Source of the DNA: Ruegeria arenilitoris
GTDB taxonomy: Bacteria > Pseudomonadota > Alphaproteobacteria > Rhodobacterales > Rhodobacteraceae
NCBI RefSeq assembly: GCF_013031355.1
Contig: NZ_WPZO01000015.1
Coordinates: 26,348-90,347 of the forward strand
DNA: 64,000 nt
Reading direction: 5' to 3'
Shown piece after piece: positions 49,921 through 58,422 of the stretch (position 1 is its first letter; each line of letters begins with the position of its first letter). The notes under the pieces are model-generated. The model did not search any database. It had not been told where the DNA came from and saw only the letters and a program-made list of their open reading frames with translations. The translations under genes and the position numbers were made by a program.

Positions 49921-52374
49921 TCAGGCGCGGGCGCGGGCGCTGGTTGGGTCAACGGCGCAGACATCGATCACCTCGGCGTCACGCATTTCATTGTGCACCA
50001 GAACCTGCATTTTTGTGCCAGGTGCGGTCATGTCCTGCGGCACCAACGCCATCGCGATGTCGTGGTTGCAGTAATACGAGAACCCGCCCGAAGTGACGCG
50101 ACCGATCAGTTTGCCATCGGCATAAACGCCCTCATCGAACATGACCGAGGTATCGCAGAACGGCAGTTTCAGCGTGACCAGAACATTATACCCGCCCGCC
50201 TCTTTCTGAGCCAGAAGCGCCGCCTTGCCGATGAAGTCACGTTCGCAAACCTGACCACCGACTTTTTCGGTCATGGCCACAAAGCGGCCCAGATCGGCCT
50301 CGTACGGGGTCATGTCCTTGCAAATCTCGCGGTTGATGGCGCGATAGGATTTCTCAAGCCGCATGGATTCAAGCGCCTCAAGCCCAAACGGTTTCACGCC
50401 TGCTTTCAGCAACTGATCCACAATGTGACGGTTGTAGCCAACCGGGTGGTGCAGTTCCCAGCCCAGTTCACCGGTATAAGACACGCGCAGCAGGTGCACA
50501 CCTTTGGCATAGCCCACTTCGCCCATCTGCGCGGAAAGCCACGGGAAGGCTTTGTTCGACAGATCGTTGTCCGTCAGCTTCGACAGGATCTCGCGCGAGT
50601 TCGGACCGGCCAGGGCGATCACGCCCAGCTGTTCCGAGATATCCTCCATGATGACCGAGCCGTCCTTGGGCAGCAGGCGCTGCATCTGATCCCAGTTATA
50701 GGCGCGCCAGTTCGGGGTCGAGATCAGATAGAAGTCATCCTCGGCATAGCGAACGATGGTGTATTCCGCATCCATGCCGCCCTTGTCGTTCAACATCAGC
50801 GACAGGGTCATACGGCCCACCTTGGGCAATTTGTTCGCCATCAGACCGTCCAGCCATTTGGCAGCGCCCGGTCCGCGCACCGTGAACTTGGTCATCGGCG
50901 ACATTTCAATGAAGCCAGCCTCTTCCCGGGTGCGGCGCACTTCTTCCTGCACCAGCTCCATGTGGTCGGTGCGGCGGAAGCTGTGCTCGGGAATGGCCTC
51001 TTCCGGAGACTTGGCGAACCAGCGGGGGAATTCGTAGCCGTTGAAGCTGGTCCAGACCGCGCCTTGCGCTGTCAGCAGATCGTAAGAACCCATGGTTTTC
51101 ATCGGGCGCGCGTCGGGGAAGTCTTCCCCCGGAACATGCGCGTCCATATGGGTACCCCAGGTTTCGCGCACCTTGTCCATGGTCCAGCGCTTGGAGGCAT
51201 AGTCCGAGAAGCGGCGTGGATCGAGTTCCGACAAGTCCATGCCCGGATCGCCATTGACGATCCACTTGGCCAGACGGTTGCCCACAGTGCCGCCCCACAG
51301 GATGCCACCCGGCATACCTTCGGCCAACCACAGGTTCTCATGCCCCGGCGCGGGGCCGGCCAGAGGCAGCTCGTCCGGGGTCATCTGGAACGGGCCGCGG
51401 GTGTTGGCCTTGATGCCGACCTCGCCCAGCGTCGGGACGCGTTCGATGGCGCGCTCCCACTGGGTTTCCACCGCGTCAAAATCTTCGGGCAGCAGGTCGG
51501 CGCCAAATTCCGGTGGCACGCGGTCTTCGGCAAACAGTTTGAGGTCTTTGGTGAACTCATAGGGACCGAACTGGATGCCACCGACGTCTTCGCGCAGATA
51601 AGCCCCGTAATCCTCGTCGCGCAGGATTGGGAATTCTTTCAGGCCTTGCGCGCGACGCTCTTTCAGCAGCGGCACGGTTTCGGTGGTCCAGTATTGGTGA
51701 ACGATTGGAATACAGGGCAGGTCCAGCCCCACCCGGCGCGCGTTCTCGCGGGCATAGTTGCCGGTGGCAAAGATCAGGTGTTCACAGGTGATCTCGCCCT
51801 GGTTGGTGGTCACCTTCCAGTGGCCATTGTCCAGTTTTTCGTAAGTTTGCGCTTCGGTATTCTGATAAACCTTCGCACCCGCATCCCGCGCCAGCTTGGC
51901 CAGCGCCATGGTGATATCAGCCGGGTTCACATAGCCGTCTTCGGTGTGCAGGATGCCGCCACGAATGTCGGGGCTTTGATTCAGCAGAGGGTGGATTTCA
52001 GCGATCTCCTCCGGCGTCACCAGTTTGCAAGGCACACCTGCAGCTTCGGCGATCGAAATGTAGGACTGAAACTCATCCCAGCGCTTCTCGGTATTGGCGA
52101 CGCGCAGCTGGCCCACTTTACGCAGCCCGACCGAGGCACCCATCTTTTCCTCAACCTCGGAATAGATACGGATGGTTTCCATCGTCATCTTCGACACATT
52201 GTGCGACCGCACAAAGGTCACCAGCAGACCTGCTGCGTGCCAGGTCGATCCCGAGGTCAGCGTCGTACGCTCCAGCATGACCGCGTCCGAACACCCATGT
52301 TCGGTCAGGCCATAAAGGATCGATGCCCCAACGCACCCGCCACCGACAACCACAACTTTTGCATGCGACTTCAT
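49921..52374 (-). CDS. Dimethylglycine/sarcosine dehydrogenase-like flavoprotein with GcvT domain
   Basis: This 817-residue protein has an N-terminal DAO fold (VVVVGGGCVGASILYGLTEH; SGSTWHAAGLL, where His is the usual FAD attachment residue), the FAO_M linker (DDPRRF-like LDPRRFSDYASKRWTMDKVR) and a C-terminal aminomethyltransferase part (FTVRGPGAAKWLDGLMANKL, VSYTGELGWELHHPVGYNRH, FIGKAALLAQKEAGGYNV). Such enzymes oxidise an N-methyl group and pass it to THF as methylene-THF. It is the first gene of the operon and is divergent from a LysR gene. SHMT and the glycine cleavage genes 6 kb away would use its products. Confidence 0.87.
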   Translation of the reverse strand: MKSHAKVVVVGGGCVGASILYGLTEHGCSDAVMLERTTLTSGSTWHAAGLLVTFVRSHNVSKMTMETIRIYSEVEEKMGASVGLRKVGQLRVANTEKRWDEFQSYISIAEAAGVPCKLVTPEEIAEIHPLLNQSPDIRGGILHTEDGYVNPADITMALAKLARDAGAKVYQNTEAQTYEKLDNGHWKVTTNQGEITCEHLIFATGNYARENARRVGLDLPCIPIVHQYWTTETVPLLKERRAQGLKEFPILRDEDYGAYLREDVGGIQFGPYEFTKDLKLFAEDRVPPEFGADLLPEDFDAVETQWERAIERVPTLGEVGIKANTRGPFQMTPDELPLAGPAPGHENLWLAEGMPGGILWGGTVGNRLAKWIVNGDPGMDLSELDPRRFSDYASKRWTMDKVRETWGTHMDAHVPGEDFPDARPMKTMGSYDLLTAQGAVWTSFNGYEFPRWFAKSPEEAIPEHSFRRTDHMELVQEEVRRTREEAGFIEMSPMTKFTVRGPGAAKWLDGLMANKLPKVGRMTLSLMLNDKGGMDAEYTIVRYAEDDFYLISTPNWRAYNWDQMQRLLPKDGSVIMEDISEQLGVIALAGPNSREILSKLTDNDLSNKAFPWLSAQMGEVGYAKGVHLLRVSYTGELGWELHHPVGYNRHIVDQLLKAGVKPFGLEALESMRLEKSYRAINREICKDMTPYEADLGRFVAMTEKVGGQVCERDFIGKAALLAQKEAGGYNVLVTLKLPFCDTSVMFDEGVYADGKLIGRVTSGGFSYYCNHDIAMALVPQDMTAPGTKMQVLVHNEMRDAEVIDVCAVDPTSARARA

Positions 52375-52575
52375 TCAATCGACTCCTTAACTTGCGCCGA
52401 AAACCGGCAGAAACCCGGACCTTCTGACACGTCGTTGAAGCCGGGTTCGTCCGGGAATGCAGGCAAGCACGTCACCATGTACGACCCTGCTGCCTGAGAC
52501 AGGCACCTCCCCGAATGCTGAGGGCTAGCATTGCGGTCAGTTGACCAATAGGCAATTGCAAAAAAATTCACTTTG
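52375..52575 (-). promoter_or_regulatory. Structured 5' leader of the dimethylglycine-dehydrogenase-like gene
   Basis: The ~200-nt leader on the minus strand can form GCCTG-TCT-CAGGC and a longer hairpin AACCCGG ... CCGGGTT (7 bp around a ~22-nt loop) before the ribosome site AAGGAG. No known riboswitch class was matched. The leader might be an undescribed cis-regulatory RNA, or the inverted repeats may be chance in GC-rich DNA. Confidence 0.35.
52535..52546. promoter_or_regulatory. Candidate LysR operator GGTCA-GT-TGACC
   Basis: A perfect 5-bp inverted repeat with 2-nt spacer lies in the spacer between the divergent flavoprotein and lysR genes, inside TTGCGGTCAGTTGACCAA. It contains a T-N11-A arrangement, the general LysR box form. 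Confidence 0.4.
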
Positions 52576-52651
52576 AGTTACCTGAGCTAAACCAAGAACG
52601 ACATGTTCTTAGGTAAAACACGGAAAATCAACCACTACAGGTCAGAGAACC

Positions 52652-53533
52652 TTGCCCAAAGGCCCATATGAACTTCCCCCATTTGGTTCATTGATCAGCT
52701 TCGAGGCTGCGGCGCGCCATGTCAGTTTCAAAACGGCCGCAGCAGAGCTGAACGTGACCCCTGCGGCAATCAGCCACCAGGTTAAATCACTAGAGCAAGA
52801 GCTGAACTGCTCGTTGTTTCGTCGTCACCATCGCGGGGTTGAGTTGACAGAAAGCGGGGCCTACCTGCTGGTCGCCCTGCAGCGCGGGTTAGAAGGTATC
52901 AGTGAGGCCTTGCAGCAGCTGCGGTCGCAATATGACAGATCCGGCGTGACGATTCGGTCAAGCACGGCTGTAAGTTCGCTTTGGCTGACGCCGCGACTGG
53001 CGCAATTCTGGAAAAGTTACGGCCATATATCGGTGACGCAAGTGGTCACGGACTTGGGGTTCGATACATCGAAATGCGATCTCAGCATTTTCTATGGCGA
53101 CGCCTCCCAAGAGAAGGCGAACCACCATGTTCTGTTCCGCGACCGCATCATGGCCCTCGGCAGCCCTCGGTTTCTGGAACAGAACCGCATTACTGGCATC
53201 CAGGACCTTGCGCGCGTCCCCTTGATTCATCTTGATGCGCCGGGAACGGGGTGGACGGATTGGCGCGAGTGGACCAATCAATTGGGCTACGACGGGCCTT
53301 TGAACTCGGCACATCGCGTCAACAATTACACCATTGCCCTGCAGGCCGCTCAGGACGACATGGGGGCCGTGCTGGGATGGGAAGGACTGACGTCCGAGCT
53401 TGTCGCATCCGGGAAGCTGGTCAGTCTGCTGCCGCAGGCGATCTCCTCACCGCTGGACTTCTACGTCGCGCTCCACAACACTGCATCTGATCGTGCCAAT
53501 CTTGTGTTTCAATGGCTGGCTGAAACCACCTGA
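52652..53533 (+). CDS. LysR-family regulator (GcvA-like)
   Basis: About 293 residues with a GcvA-type start: LPPFGSLISFEAAARHVSFK, TAAAELNVTPAAISHQVKSL (helix-turn-helix), then FRRHHRGVELTESGAYLLVA. The effector domain follows. The only in-frame start matching the family is a TTG at 52652, so the start is somewhat uncertain. It is divergent from the flavoprotein-MttB operon and most likely controls it. GcvA itself regulates glycine cleavage in enterobacteria, in line with the local theme. Confidence 0.8.
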   Translation: MPKGPYELPPFGSLISFEAAARHVSFKTAAAELNVTPAAISHQVKSLEQELNCSLFRRHHRGVELTESGAYLLVALQRGLEGISEALQQLRSQYDRSGVTIRSSTAVSSLWLTPRLAQFWKSYGHISVTQVVTDLGFDTSKCDLSIFYGDASQEKANHHVLFRDRIMALGSPRFLEQNRITGIQDLARVPLIHLDAPGTGWTDWREWTNQLGYDGPLNSAHRVNNYTIALQAAQDDMGAVLGWEGLTSELVASGKLVSLLPQAISSPLDFYVALHNTASDRANLVFQWLAETT

Positions 53534-53720
53534 ATTTCCTTGCCTTATTGGTGGCTTAGAGCATTTTTAACGGACCCTTTTTCGACTTCTGCGGAATTTC
53601 TGTGCTCAATTGATTCCGAACGATTACTTTGATTGCCGGCCCGGCGTCATGTCGCCACCGCCGTGAAACACGTCGGTTTTGGTGAAGCCCGCGGTAGAGC
53701 GATCACTCTACCACTTTTTC

Positions 53721-54272
53721 ATGATCGACATGAAAAACCAGATTGCCGCCCGTCTGCATGGTCAGTTCGAGGAAATGGGGTTTGCCGGACCCGGCGTCGA
53801 AGCTCTGCGCGCGGGCGCGGATGTTTCGCTAAGAACCCTCTACAAGTATTTTCCCAGCCGCGAGGCGATGGTGGTCGGCGCGCTGCAGCATCGAGATCGG
53901 GCCTATTCAGACTGGATCGGCGAAGGCCCCGAGCACGGCGCGGCGCGTGTTGTCCATGTTCTTCAACGGCTGTCCGACTGGCTGTTCGGGATATCGAACT
54001 GCGGTTGCCTGTTTCGCAATGCCTTGTCCGCTTACCCCGATAGTGCCCCGATACGCGCAGCGGTCGAAGCACATAAGTCCGAAGTGCGGGCACAGTTTCG
54101 CCGTCGGCTTCTTGATGTCGCTCCGGATTGTGATGCGGACACGTTGGTCGACCAGATGTTTGTTCTGCACGAAGGCCTGACCGAAGCCGCCCGCCTGATA
54201 GGTCCGGAACGGGCCAGCCGCCAGACACTCCAGACCGCAGCCCTGATCCTGGCTGCGGCGGGCATTGAATAA
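53721..54272 (+). CDS. TetR-family transcriptional regulator
   Basis: About 183 residues. The helix-turn-helix reads [20 protein letters not shown] followed by [11 protein letters not shown]; the first helix ([19 protein letters not shown]) is short. The C-terminal domain is unassigned helical. The ATG at 53721 is chosen near the start of family similarity; 53679 and 53730 are alternatives. It lies 28 nt before the first enolase-superfamily gene on the same strand and may control that operon. Confidence 0.75.
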   Translation: MIDMKNQIAARLHGQFEEMGFAGPGVEALRAGADVSLRTLYKYFPSREAMVVGALQHRDRAYSDWIGEGPEHGAARVVHVLQRLSDWLFGISNCGCLFRNALSAYPDSAPIRAAVEAHKSEVRAQFRRRLLDVAPDCDADTLVDQMFVLHEGLTEAARLIGPERASRQTLQTAALILAAAGIE

Positions 54273-54300
54273 CCCCTTCAAACCAACAGAAAGCCCCGAC

Positions 54301-55410
54301 ATGAAACTGAAGGAAATCCACATCTACTCCCATGACCTGCCGGTCAAGAATGGCCCCTATACGATGGCCAGCGGCGCGGTCTGGGCACTGGACACCACCC
54401 TTGTCAAACTGGTGTCGGACACAGGTCATGTTGGTTGGGGCGAGACCTGCCCGGTCGGCCCAACTTATGCCGAGGCTCATGCGGACGGCGCGCGTGCTGC
54501 ACTGAAGGTGATGGCCGAAGGGCTGATCGGCGCCGAGGCAACACCGGGCACATTGCGCCGCAAGATGGACACTTTGCTGACCGGCCACAATTATGCCAAG
54601 GCCGCGCTGGATATCGCTGCCTATGACCTTTTCGGCAAGTCGCTGGGCGTCAATGCCGCTGACCTGTTGGGGGGCGCAGTGACCAACCGAGTGCCGTCGT
54701 ACTACGCCACCGGCGTCGGCACGCCGGATGACATTGCAAAACTGGCCAAAAAGAAACTGGACGAAGGCTATCCGCGCCTGCAAGTCAAGGTCGGCGGTCG
54801 CCCGGTCGAGATCGACATCGAGGTGATCACCAAGGTCTGGGAGGTCGTCAAAGGCTCTGGTATGCGTCTGGCGGTGGATGGCAACCGCGGCTGGACAACC
54901 CGCGACGCCCTGCGCGTCAGCCGGGAATTGCCGTATGTGCCCTTCATCATGGAGCAGCCCTGCAACACCGTGCAGGATCTGGAAAAGATCCGCCCGCAGG
55001 TCAGCCACGGCATCTACATGGATGAAAACAGCGTCGATCTGAACACGGTTATTTCAGCCGCCGGCACCGGTCTGGTGGATGGATTTGGCATGAAGGTCAC
55101 GCGCATTGGCGGCCTGACCCATATGCGCGCCTTCCGCGATATCTGCGAGGCGCGCAACCTGCCGCATACCTGCGACGATAGCTGGGGCGGCGACATCATC
55201 GCCGCCGCCTGCACCCAGATCGGCGCAACCGTCAAACCTGAACTGTGCGAAGGCGTCTGGCTGGCCGCGCCCTATATCGAAGGCAACTACGACGCCGAAA
55301 ACGGCATCCAGATTGTGGGCGGCCACATCGAACGCCCAACTGGGCCGGGTCTGGGTGTGACCCCTAACGAGACCCTCTTTGGCGCACCCGTTGCGTCTTT
55401 CGGAGGCTGA
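54301..55410 (+). CDS. Enolase-superfamily enzyme (mandelate racemase/muconate lactonizing type), copy 1
   Basis: The 369-residue protein has an N-terminal capping domain ([20 protein letters not shown]) and a TIM-like barrel with Lys163 (RLQVKVGG), the metal ligands Asp193 (LAVDGNRGW), Glu218 (FIMEQPC) and Asp241 (YMDENS), and Lys265 ([14 protein letters not shown]). Two opposed lysines allow proton transfer on both faces, as in betaine/hydroxyproline-betaine 2-epimerases and cis-3-hydroxyproline dehydratases of marine bacteria. A betaine or proline derivative is a reasonable but unproven substrate. It is followed by a quinone-oxidoreductase-type gene and a second copy. Confidence 0.82.
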   Translation: MKLKEIHIYSHDLPVKNGPYTMASGAVWALDTTLVKLVSDTGHVGWGETCPVGPTYAEAHADGARAALKVMAEGLIGAEATPGTLRRKMDTLLTGHNYAKAALDIAAYDLFGKSLGVNAADLLGGAVTNRVPSYYATGVGTPDDIAKLAKKKLDEGYPRLQVKVGGRPVEIDIEVITKVWEVVKGSGMRLAVDGNRGWTTRDALRVSRELPYVPFIMEQPCNTVQDLEKIRPQVSHGIYMDENSVDLNTVISAAGTGLVDGFGMKVTRIGGLTHMRAFRDICEARNLPHTCDDSWGGDIIAAACTQIGATVKPELCEGVWLAAPYIEGNYDAENGIQIVGGHIERPTGPGLGVTPNETLFGAPVASFGG

Positions 55411-55411
55411 G

Positions 55412-56500
55412 ATGATCCCCGAAACAATGAAAGCCGTCCTGCTGACAGGCCATGGCGGCATCGACAAACTGGACTATCGCGCCGACGTGCCTACGCCGCA
55501 GCCGGGGCCGGGCGAGGTGCTGATCCGCGTCGCCGCAGCGGGTGTGAACAACACCGATATCAACACGCGCATTGGGTGGTATTCCAAGGCCGTAACGGCT
55601 GATACCGAAACAGGCGGGGCCGAAGGGTTCGACACGGTTGACGACGATGACGCAAGCTGGTCGGGCGTACCGCTGACCTTCCCGCGCATCCAGGGCGCCG
55701 ATGTTTGCGGCCATGTCGTCGCTGTTGGCGAGGGCGTGGACCTCGCCCGCATCGGCGAGCGGGTGATCGTGCGCAACATGCTGCGGACCTATGTGGATTA
55801 CCGCCCCTATGAATGCTGGACCATCGGCAGCGAATGCGACGGCGGGTTCGCTCAATACTGCAAGGCCCCCGCGCAAGAGACCCACGCCGTTGCCTGTGAC
55901 TGGTCCGATGCCGAACTGGCCGCGATCCCCTGCGCCTATTCCACTGCCGAAGGCATGTTGCACCGCGCAAATGTCGGGGCCGAAACGGTTCTGATCACCG
56001 GCGCCTCGGGCGGCGTGGGCTCCGCTGCTGTGCAACTGGCCAAGCGACGCGGTGCCACCGTCATCGCGCTTTGCTCCCCCGCTAAGTTCGAGGCTGTCCG
56101 GGCGCTAGGGGCTGACCGTATTCTGGACCGCGATGCCGATCTGGTTGCCGAACTGGGCGCAGGGTCGATTGACGTGGTGGTTGATCTGGTGGCCGGCCCA
56201 CAATGGCCCAGCCTGCTGGACGTGCTGCGCCGAGGTGGCCGCTATGCCACTGCGGGGGCCATCGCCGGGCCGATCTGCGAGATCGACGTGCGCACGCTCT
56301 ACCTGAAAGACCTGACACTGTACGGCTGCACGTTCCAGGAAGACATCGTGTTCGAAAACCTCGTGAAATACATCGAGGCCGGCGAAATCCGCCCTGTTGT
56401 GGCCAAGACCTACCCGCTGTCCGACATCGCCACCGCGCAAGAGGACTTTCTGGCCAAGAAACACACCGGCCAGCTTGTGCTGATCCCGCCGCAGGAGTGA
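55412..56500 (+). CDS. Zinc-independent medium-chain oxidoreductase (quinone oxidoreductase type)
   Basis: This 362-residue protein has the MDR layout: an N-terminal catalytic domain (GPGEVLIRVAAAGVNNTDIN, where the zinc Cys of alcohol dehydrogenases is replaced by Asn-Thr-Asp) and the NADPH motif TVLITGASGGVGSAAVQLAK. It lacks the structural-zinc cysteines. GGAGG lies 4 nt before the ATG at 55412; the earlier in-frame codon lies inside the previous gene. It stands between two enolase-superfamily genes and may reduce or oxidise an intermediate of the same pathway. Confidence 0.78.
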   Translation: MIPETMKAVLLTGHGGIDKLDYRADVPTPQPGPGEVLIRVAAAGVNNTDINTRIGWYSKAVTADTETGGAEGFDTVDDDDASWSGVPLTFPRIQGADVCGHVVAVGEGVDLARIGERVIVRNMLRTYVDYRPYECWTIGSECDGGFAQYCKAPAQETHAVACDWSDAELAAIPCAYSTAEGMLHRANVGAETVLITGASGGVGSAAVQLAKRRGATVIALCSPAKFEAVRALGADRILDRDADLVAELGAGSIDVVVDLVAGPQWPSLLDVLRRGGRYATAGAIAGPICEIDVRTLYLKDLTLYGCTFQEDIVFENLVKYIEAGEIRPVVAKTYPLSDIATAQEDFLAKKHTGQLVLIPPQE

Positions 56501-56503
56501 TCG

Positions 56504-57628
56504 ATGAAGATCAGAAAAATAGACCTTTTCGAGCTGCACCTGCCCTATTCCGGCGGCAGTTACGAGCTGTCTGGCGGTCGCGTCTATACCGGGTTTGACA
56601 GTGTCATGGTCTGCCTGACCGCCAACGATGGCACCGAAGGCTGGGGCGAAAGCACCCCGTTCGGCCCCAATTACATCGCCGCCCACGCCCGTGGCGCGCG
56701 GGCCGGGATCGAAGAGATTGCCCCGCATCTGATCGGTCGCGATCCGCGCGATGTGGATCGGATCAACGACGCGATGGACGAGGCGCTTTTGGGGCACAAC
56801 CACGCCAAAAACGCCATCGATCTGGCCTGTTGGGACATGTTCGGAAAATCCGTAGGTCTGCCGGTCTACAAACTGTTGGGTGGCAGCACGGGAAACCGGC
56901 TTCCGACGATCAGTTCGATCTATGCGGGCACCCCGGAAGACATGCGCGCGCGTGTCGCCGAGCACCGCAAGATGGGCTATATGGGCCATTCCGTGAAAGT
57001 CGGGGCACTGGACAGCGAAGGCGGCCCGCAACTGGACGCCGAGCGTATCGCAGCCTCGCTGGCGGATCGTCAGCCGGGCGAATACTTCATCGTCGATGCC
57101 AATGGCGGGCTGATCCCCGAGACCGCCTTGCGGATGCTCCGCGCGCTGCCGGACGGGTTGGATTTCGTGCTCGAGGCCCCCTGCGCCACCTGGCGCGAGA
57201 CCCTTTCGTTGCGCCAGCGATGCAATGTACCGATCATCCTTGATGAGCTGGCGCAGGAAGATGGTGACATCTCGAAACTGGTGGCACTGGACGTGGCGGA
57301 CGGGATTGGGTTGAAGATATCGAAGGCGGGCGGCCTGACCCACGCACGCCGCCATCGTGATATCTGCCGGGCCGCCGGTCTGACGATCAGCGTACAGGAT
57401 ACCGTCGGCTCCACCCTGTCCGCCGCTTCAATCTTTCACATGGGGGCCACCGTGCCCGAGCGGCTGCTGCGTTGTGTCCTCGACCCGCGGGACATGGTGA
57501 CGGTTCAAACCGGCAGCTTCGACGCGCCGATCAAGGACGGCGGCGTTGTGCCGCCCGATGCGCCCGGCCTCGGCGTCACCGTCAATCGCGACCTTTTGGG
57601 CGACCCGATCGCGACCTGGGAAGCATAA
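56504..57628 (+). CDS. Enolase-superfamily enzyme (mandelate racemase/muconate lactonizing type), copy 2
   Basis: The 374-residue protein has the same layout as copy 1: GWGESTPFGPNYIAAHARGA cap, Lys165 (HSVKVGA), metal ligands Asp198 (FIVDANGG), Glu224 (FVLEAPC) and Asp247 (IILDELA), and Lys271 (GLKISKAGGLTHAR). It differs enough from copy 1 to have a different substrate or stereochemistry. It starts 3 nt after the oxidoreductase gene and closes the operon. A racemase/dehydratase pair on amino-acid betaines is the favoured reading. Confidence 0.82.
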   Translation: MKIRKIDLFELHLPYSGGSYELSGGRVYTGFDSVMVCLTANDGTEGWGESTPFGPNYIAAHARGARAGIEEIAPHLIGRDPRDVDRINDAMDEALLGHNHAKNAIDLACWDMFGKSVGLPVYKLLGGSTGNRLPTISSIYAGTPEDMRARVAEHRKMGYMGHSVKVGALDSEGGPQLDAERIAASLADRQPGEYFIVDANGGLIPETALRMLRALPDGLDFVLEAPCATWRETLSLRQRCNVPIILDELAQEDGDISKLVALDVADGIGLKISKAGGLTHARRHRDICRAAGLTISVQDTVGSTLSAASIFHMGATVPERLLRCVLDPRDMVTVQTGSFDAPIKDGGVVPPDAPGLGVTVNRDLLGDPIATWEA

Positions 57629-57633
57629 CGGGG

Positions 57634-57656
57634 TCCGGGGCAGTGTATGCCCCGGA
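57634..57656. terminator. Hairpin between convergent enolase-type and XRE genes
   Basis: TCCGGGGC (57634-57641) and GCCCCGGA (57649-57656) pair perfectly around AGTGTAT, followed by TT only. The two genes converge here, so a bidirectional terminator is likely. Confidence 0.6.
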
Positions 57657-57673
57657 TTGTCCCTATCCTCGGA

Positions 57674-58276
57674 TTACTCCAACGACACCCAAAGAACTTG
57701 CGCGTCCTCCTTGCTGGTCGACACACATCCATGCCCCATGCTGCTGTCGTAATAGAGTGAGTCCCCCGCCTTCATCGGCAGCGGGCGGTAGTGTTCCGAA
57801 ATAAAGATCAGCTCACCGCTCAGCACATACATGAACTCTTCGCCCGAGTGGCGAATCCACGGGTCGAACTCGGAAATGTCGCGCGCCCGGATCGTCGCCA
57901 CATAGGGCAGCATCCGCTTGCTGGTCAGGTCCGAACACAGCAGCTCGTGCAGATAGGTTGCGGTTTCGCGAAATTCACCCTGCCCCTTTGGCGTATAATC
58001 CCGTCGACCGGTGATACCCGTCTGACCAGATTGCAGAAACAGCTGCGGCGGGTTCAGATCCAGCGCCTGTGTCAGGCGTCGTACGATCTCGAAACTGGGT
58101 TTTGTCTGGTTGTTTTCGATCTTGGACAAGGTGGAACGCCCGATTCCCGCCGCGCGTCCGGCCTCTTCCAGCGTCCAGCCTTTTTCCCGCCGCGCATCCC
58201 GGATCGAGCGCCCCAAAGCGGCGCCTTCATCCAGTTCCTCAGGTGCTGAGGCTTCGTTCCTTTGGTCTTCGCCCAT
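57674..58276 (-). CDS. XRE-family regulator with C-terminal cupin domain
   Basis: This 200-residue protein has a helix-turn-helix (GWTLEEAGRAAGIGRSTLSK then IENNQTKPSFEIVRRLTQAL) and a cupin domain (FDPWIRHSGEEFMYVLSGEL, then MKAGDSLYYDSSMGHGCVS). Such regulators sense small amino-acid-like ligands in the cupin. It is divergent from glyA across 146 bp that contain several GGAA/TTCC inverted repeats, so it probably controls the glycine operon and itself. Confidence 0.83.
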   Translation of the reverse strand: MGEDQRNEASAPEELDEGAALGRSIRDARREKGWTLEEAGRAAGIGRSTLSKIENNQTKPSFEIVRRLTQALDLNPPQLFLQSGQTGITGRRDYTPKGQGEFRETATYLHELLCSDLTSKRMLPYVATIRARDISEFDPWIRHSGEEFMYVLSGELIFISEHYRPLPMKAGDSLYYDSSMGHGCVSTSKEDAQVLWVSLE

Positions 58277-58307
58277 GAAAATCTCCCTATTCTACCGCAA
58301 GTTACAC

Positions 58308-58381
58308 GTTCCCCTATTCGCACGCAACTTTACGAATACGAGATTTTTGTTGATTTAGGGGAACTAATTCCACTATAGGAA
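58308..58381. promoter_or_regulatory. Inverted repeats in the XRE-glyA spacer
   Basis: GTTCCCCTA (58308-58316) is repeated in inverse as TAGGGGAAC (58356-58364). Adjacent elements GGAA-CTAA-TTCC (58360-58371) and TTCC-ACTATA-GGAA (58368-58381) overlap it. These are candidate operators of the XRE-cupin regulator at the divergent promoters. Confidence 0.45.
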
Positions 58382-58422
58382 ACAAATTCTCGAACCGGGG
58401 ATTCGAAGAGGAGGAGGAGACT

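Noticed and set aside
49354..52497. A very long open frame (over 1000 codons) on the plus strand opposite the MttB and flavoprotein genes
   Set aside because: It lies antisense to two well-supported genes, has low-complexity His/Arg/Gln-rich composition and no family motifs; it is a by-product of GC-rich codon use.
52371..52571. A 66-codon minus-strand frame upstream of the flavoprotein gene as a leader peptide
   Set aside because: No ribosome site or family resemblance, and it overlaps the next start; treated as part of the untranslated leader.
52375..52651. Known glycine riboswitch upstream of the flavoprotein gene
   Set aside because: The conserved glycine aptamer core could not be matched; only unspecific hairpins are present.
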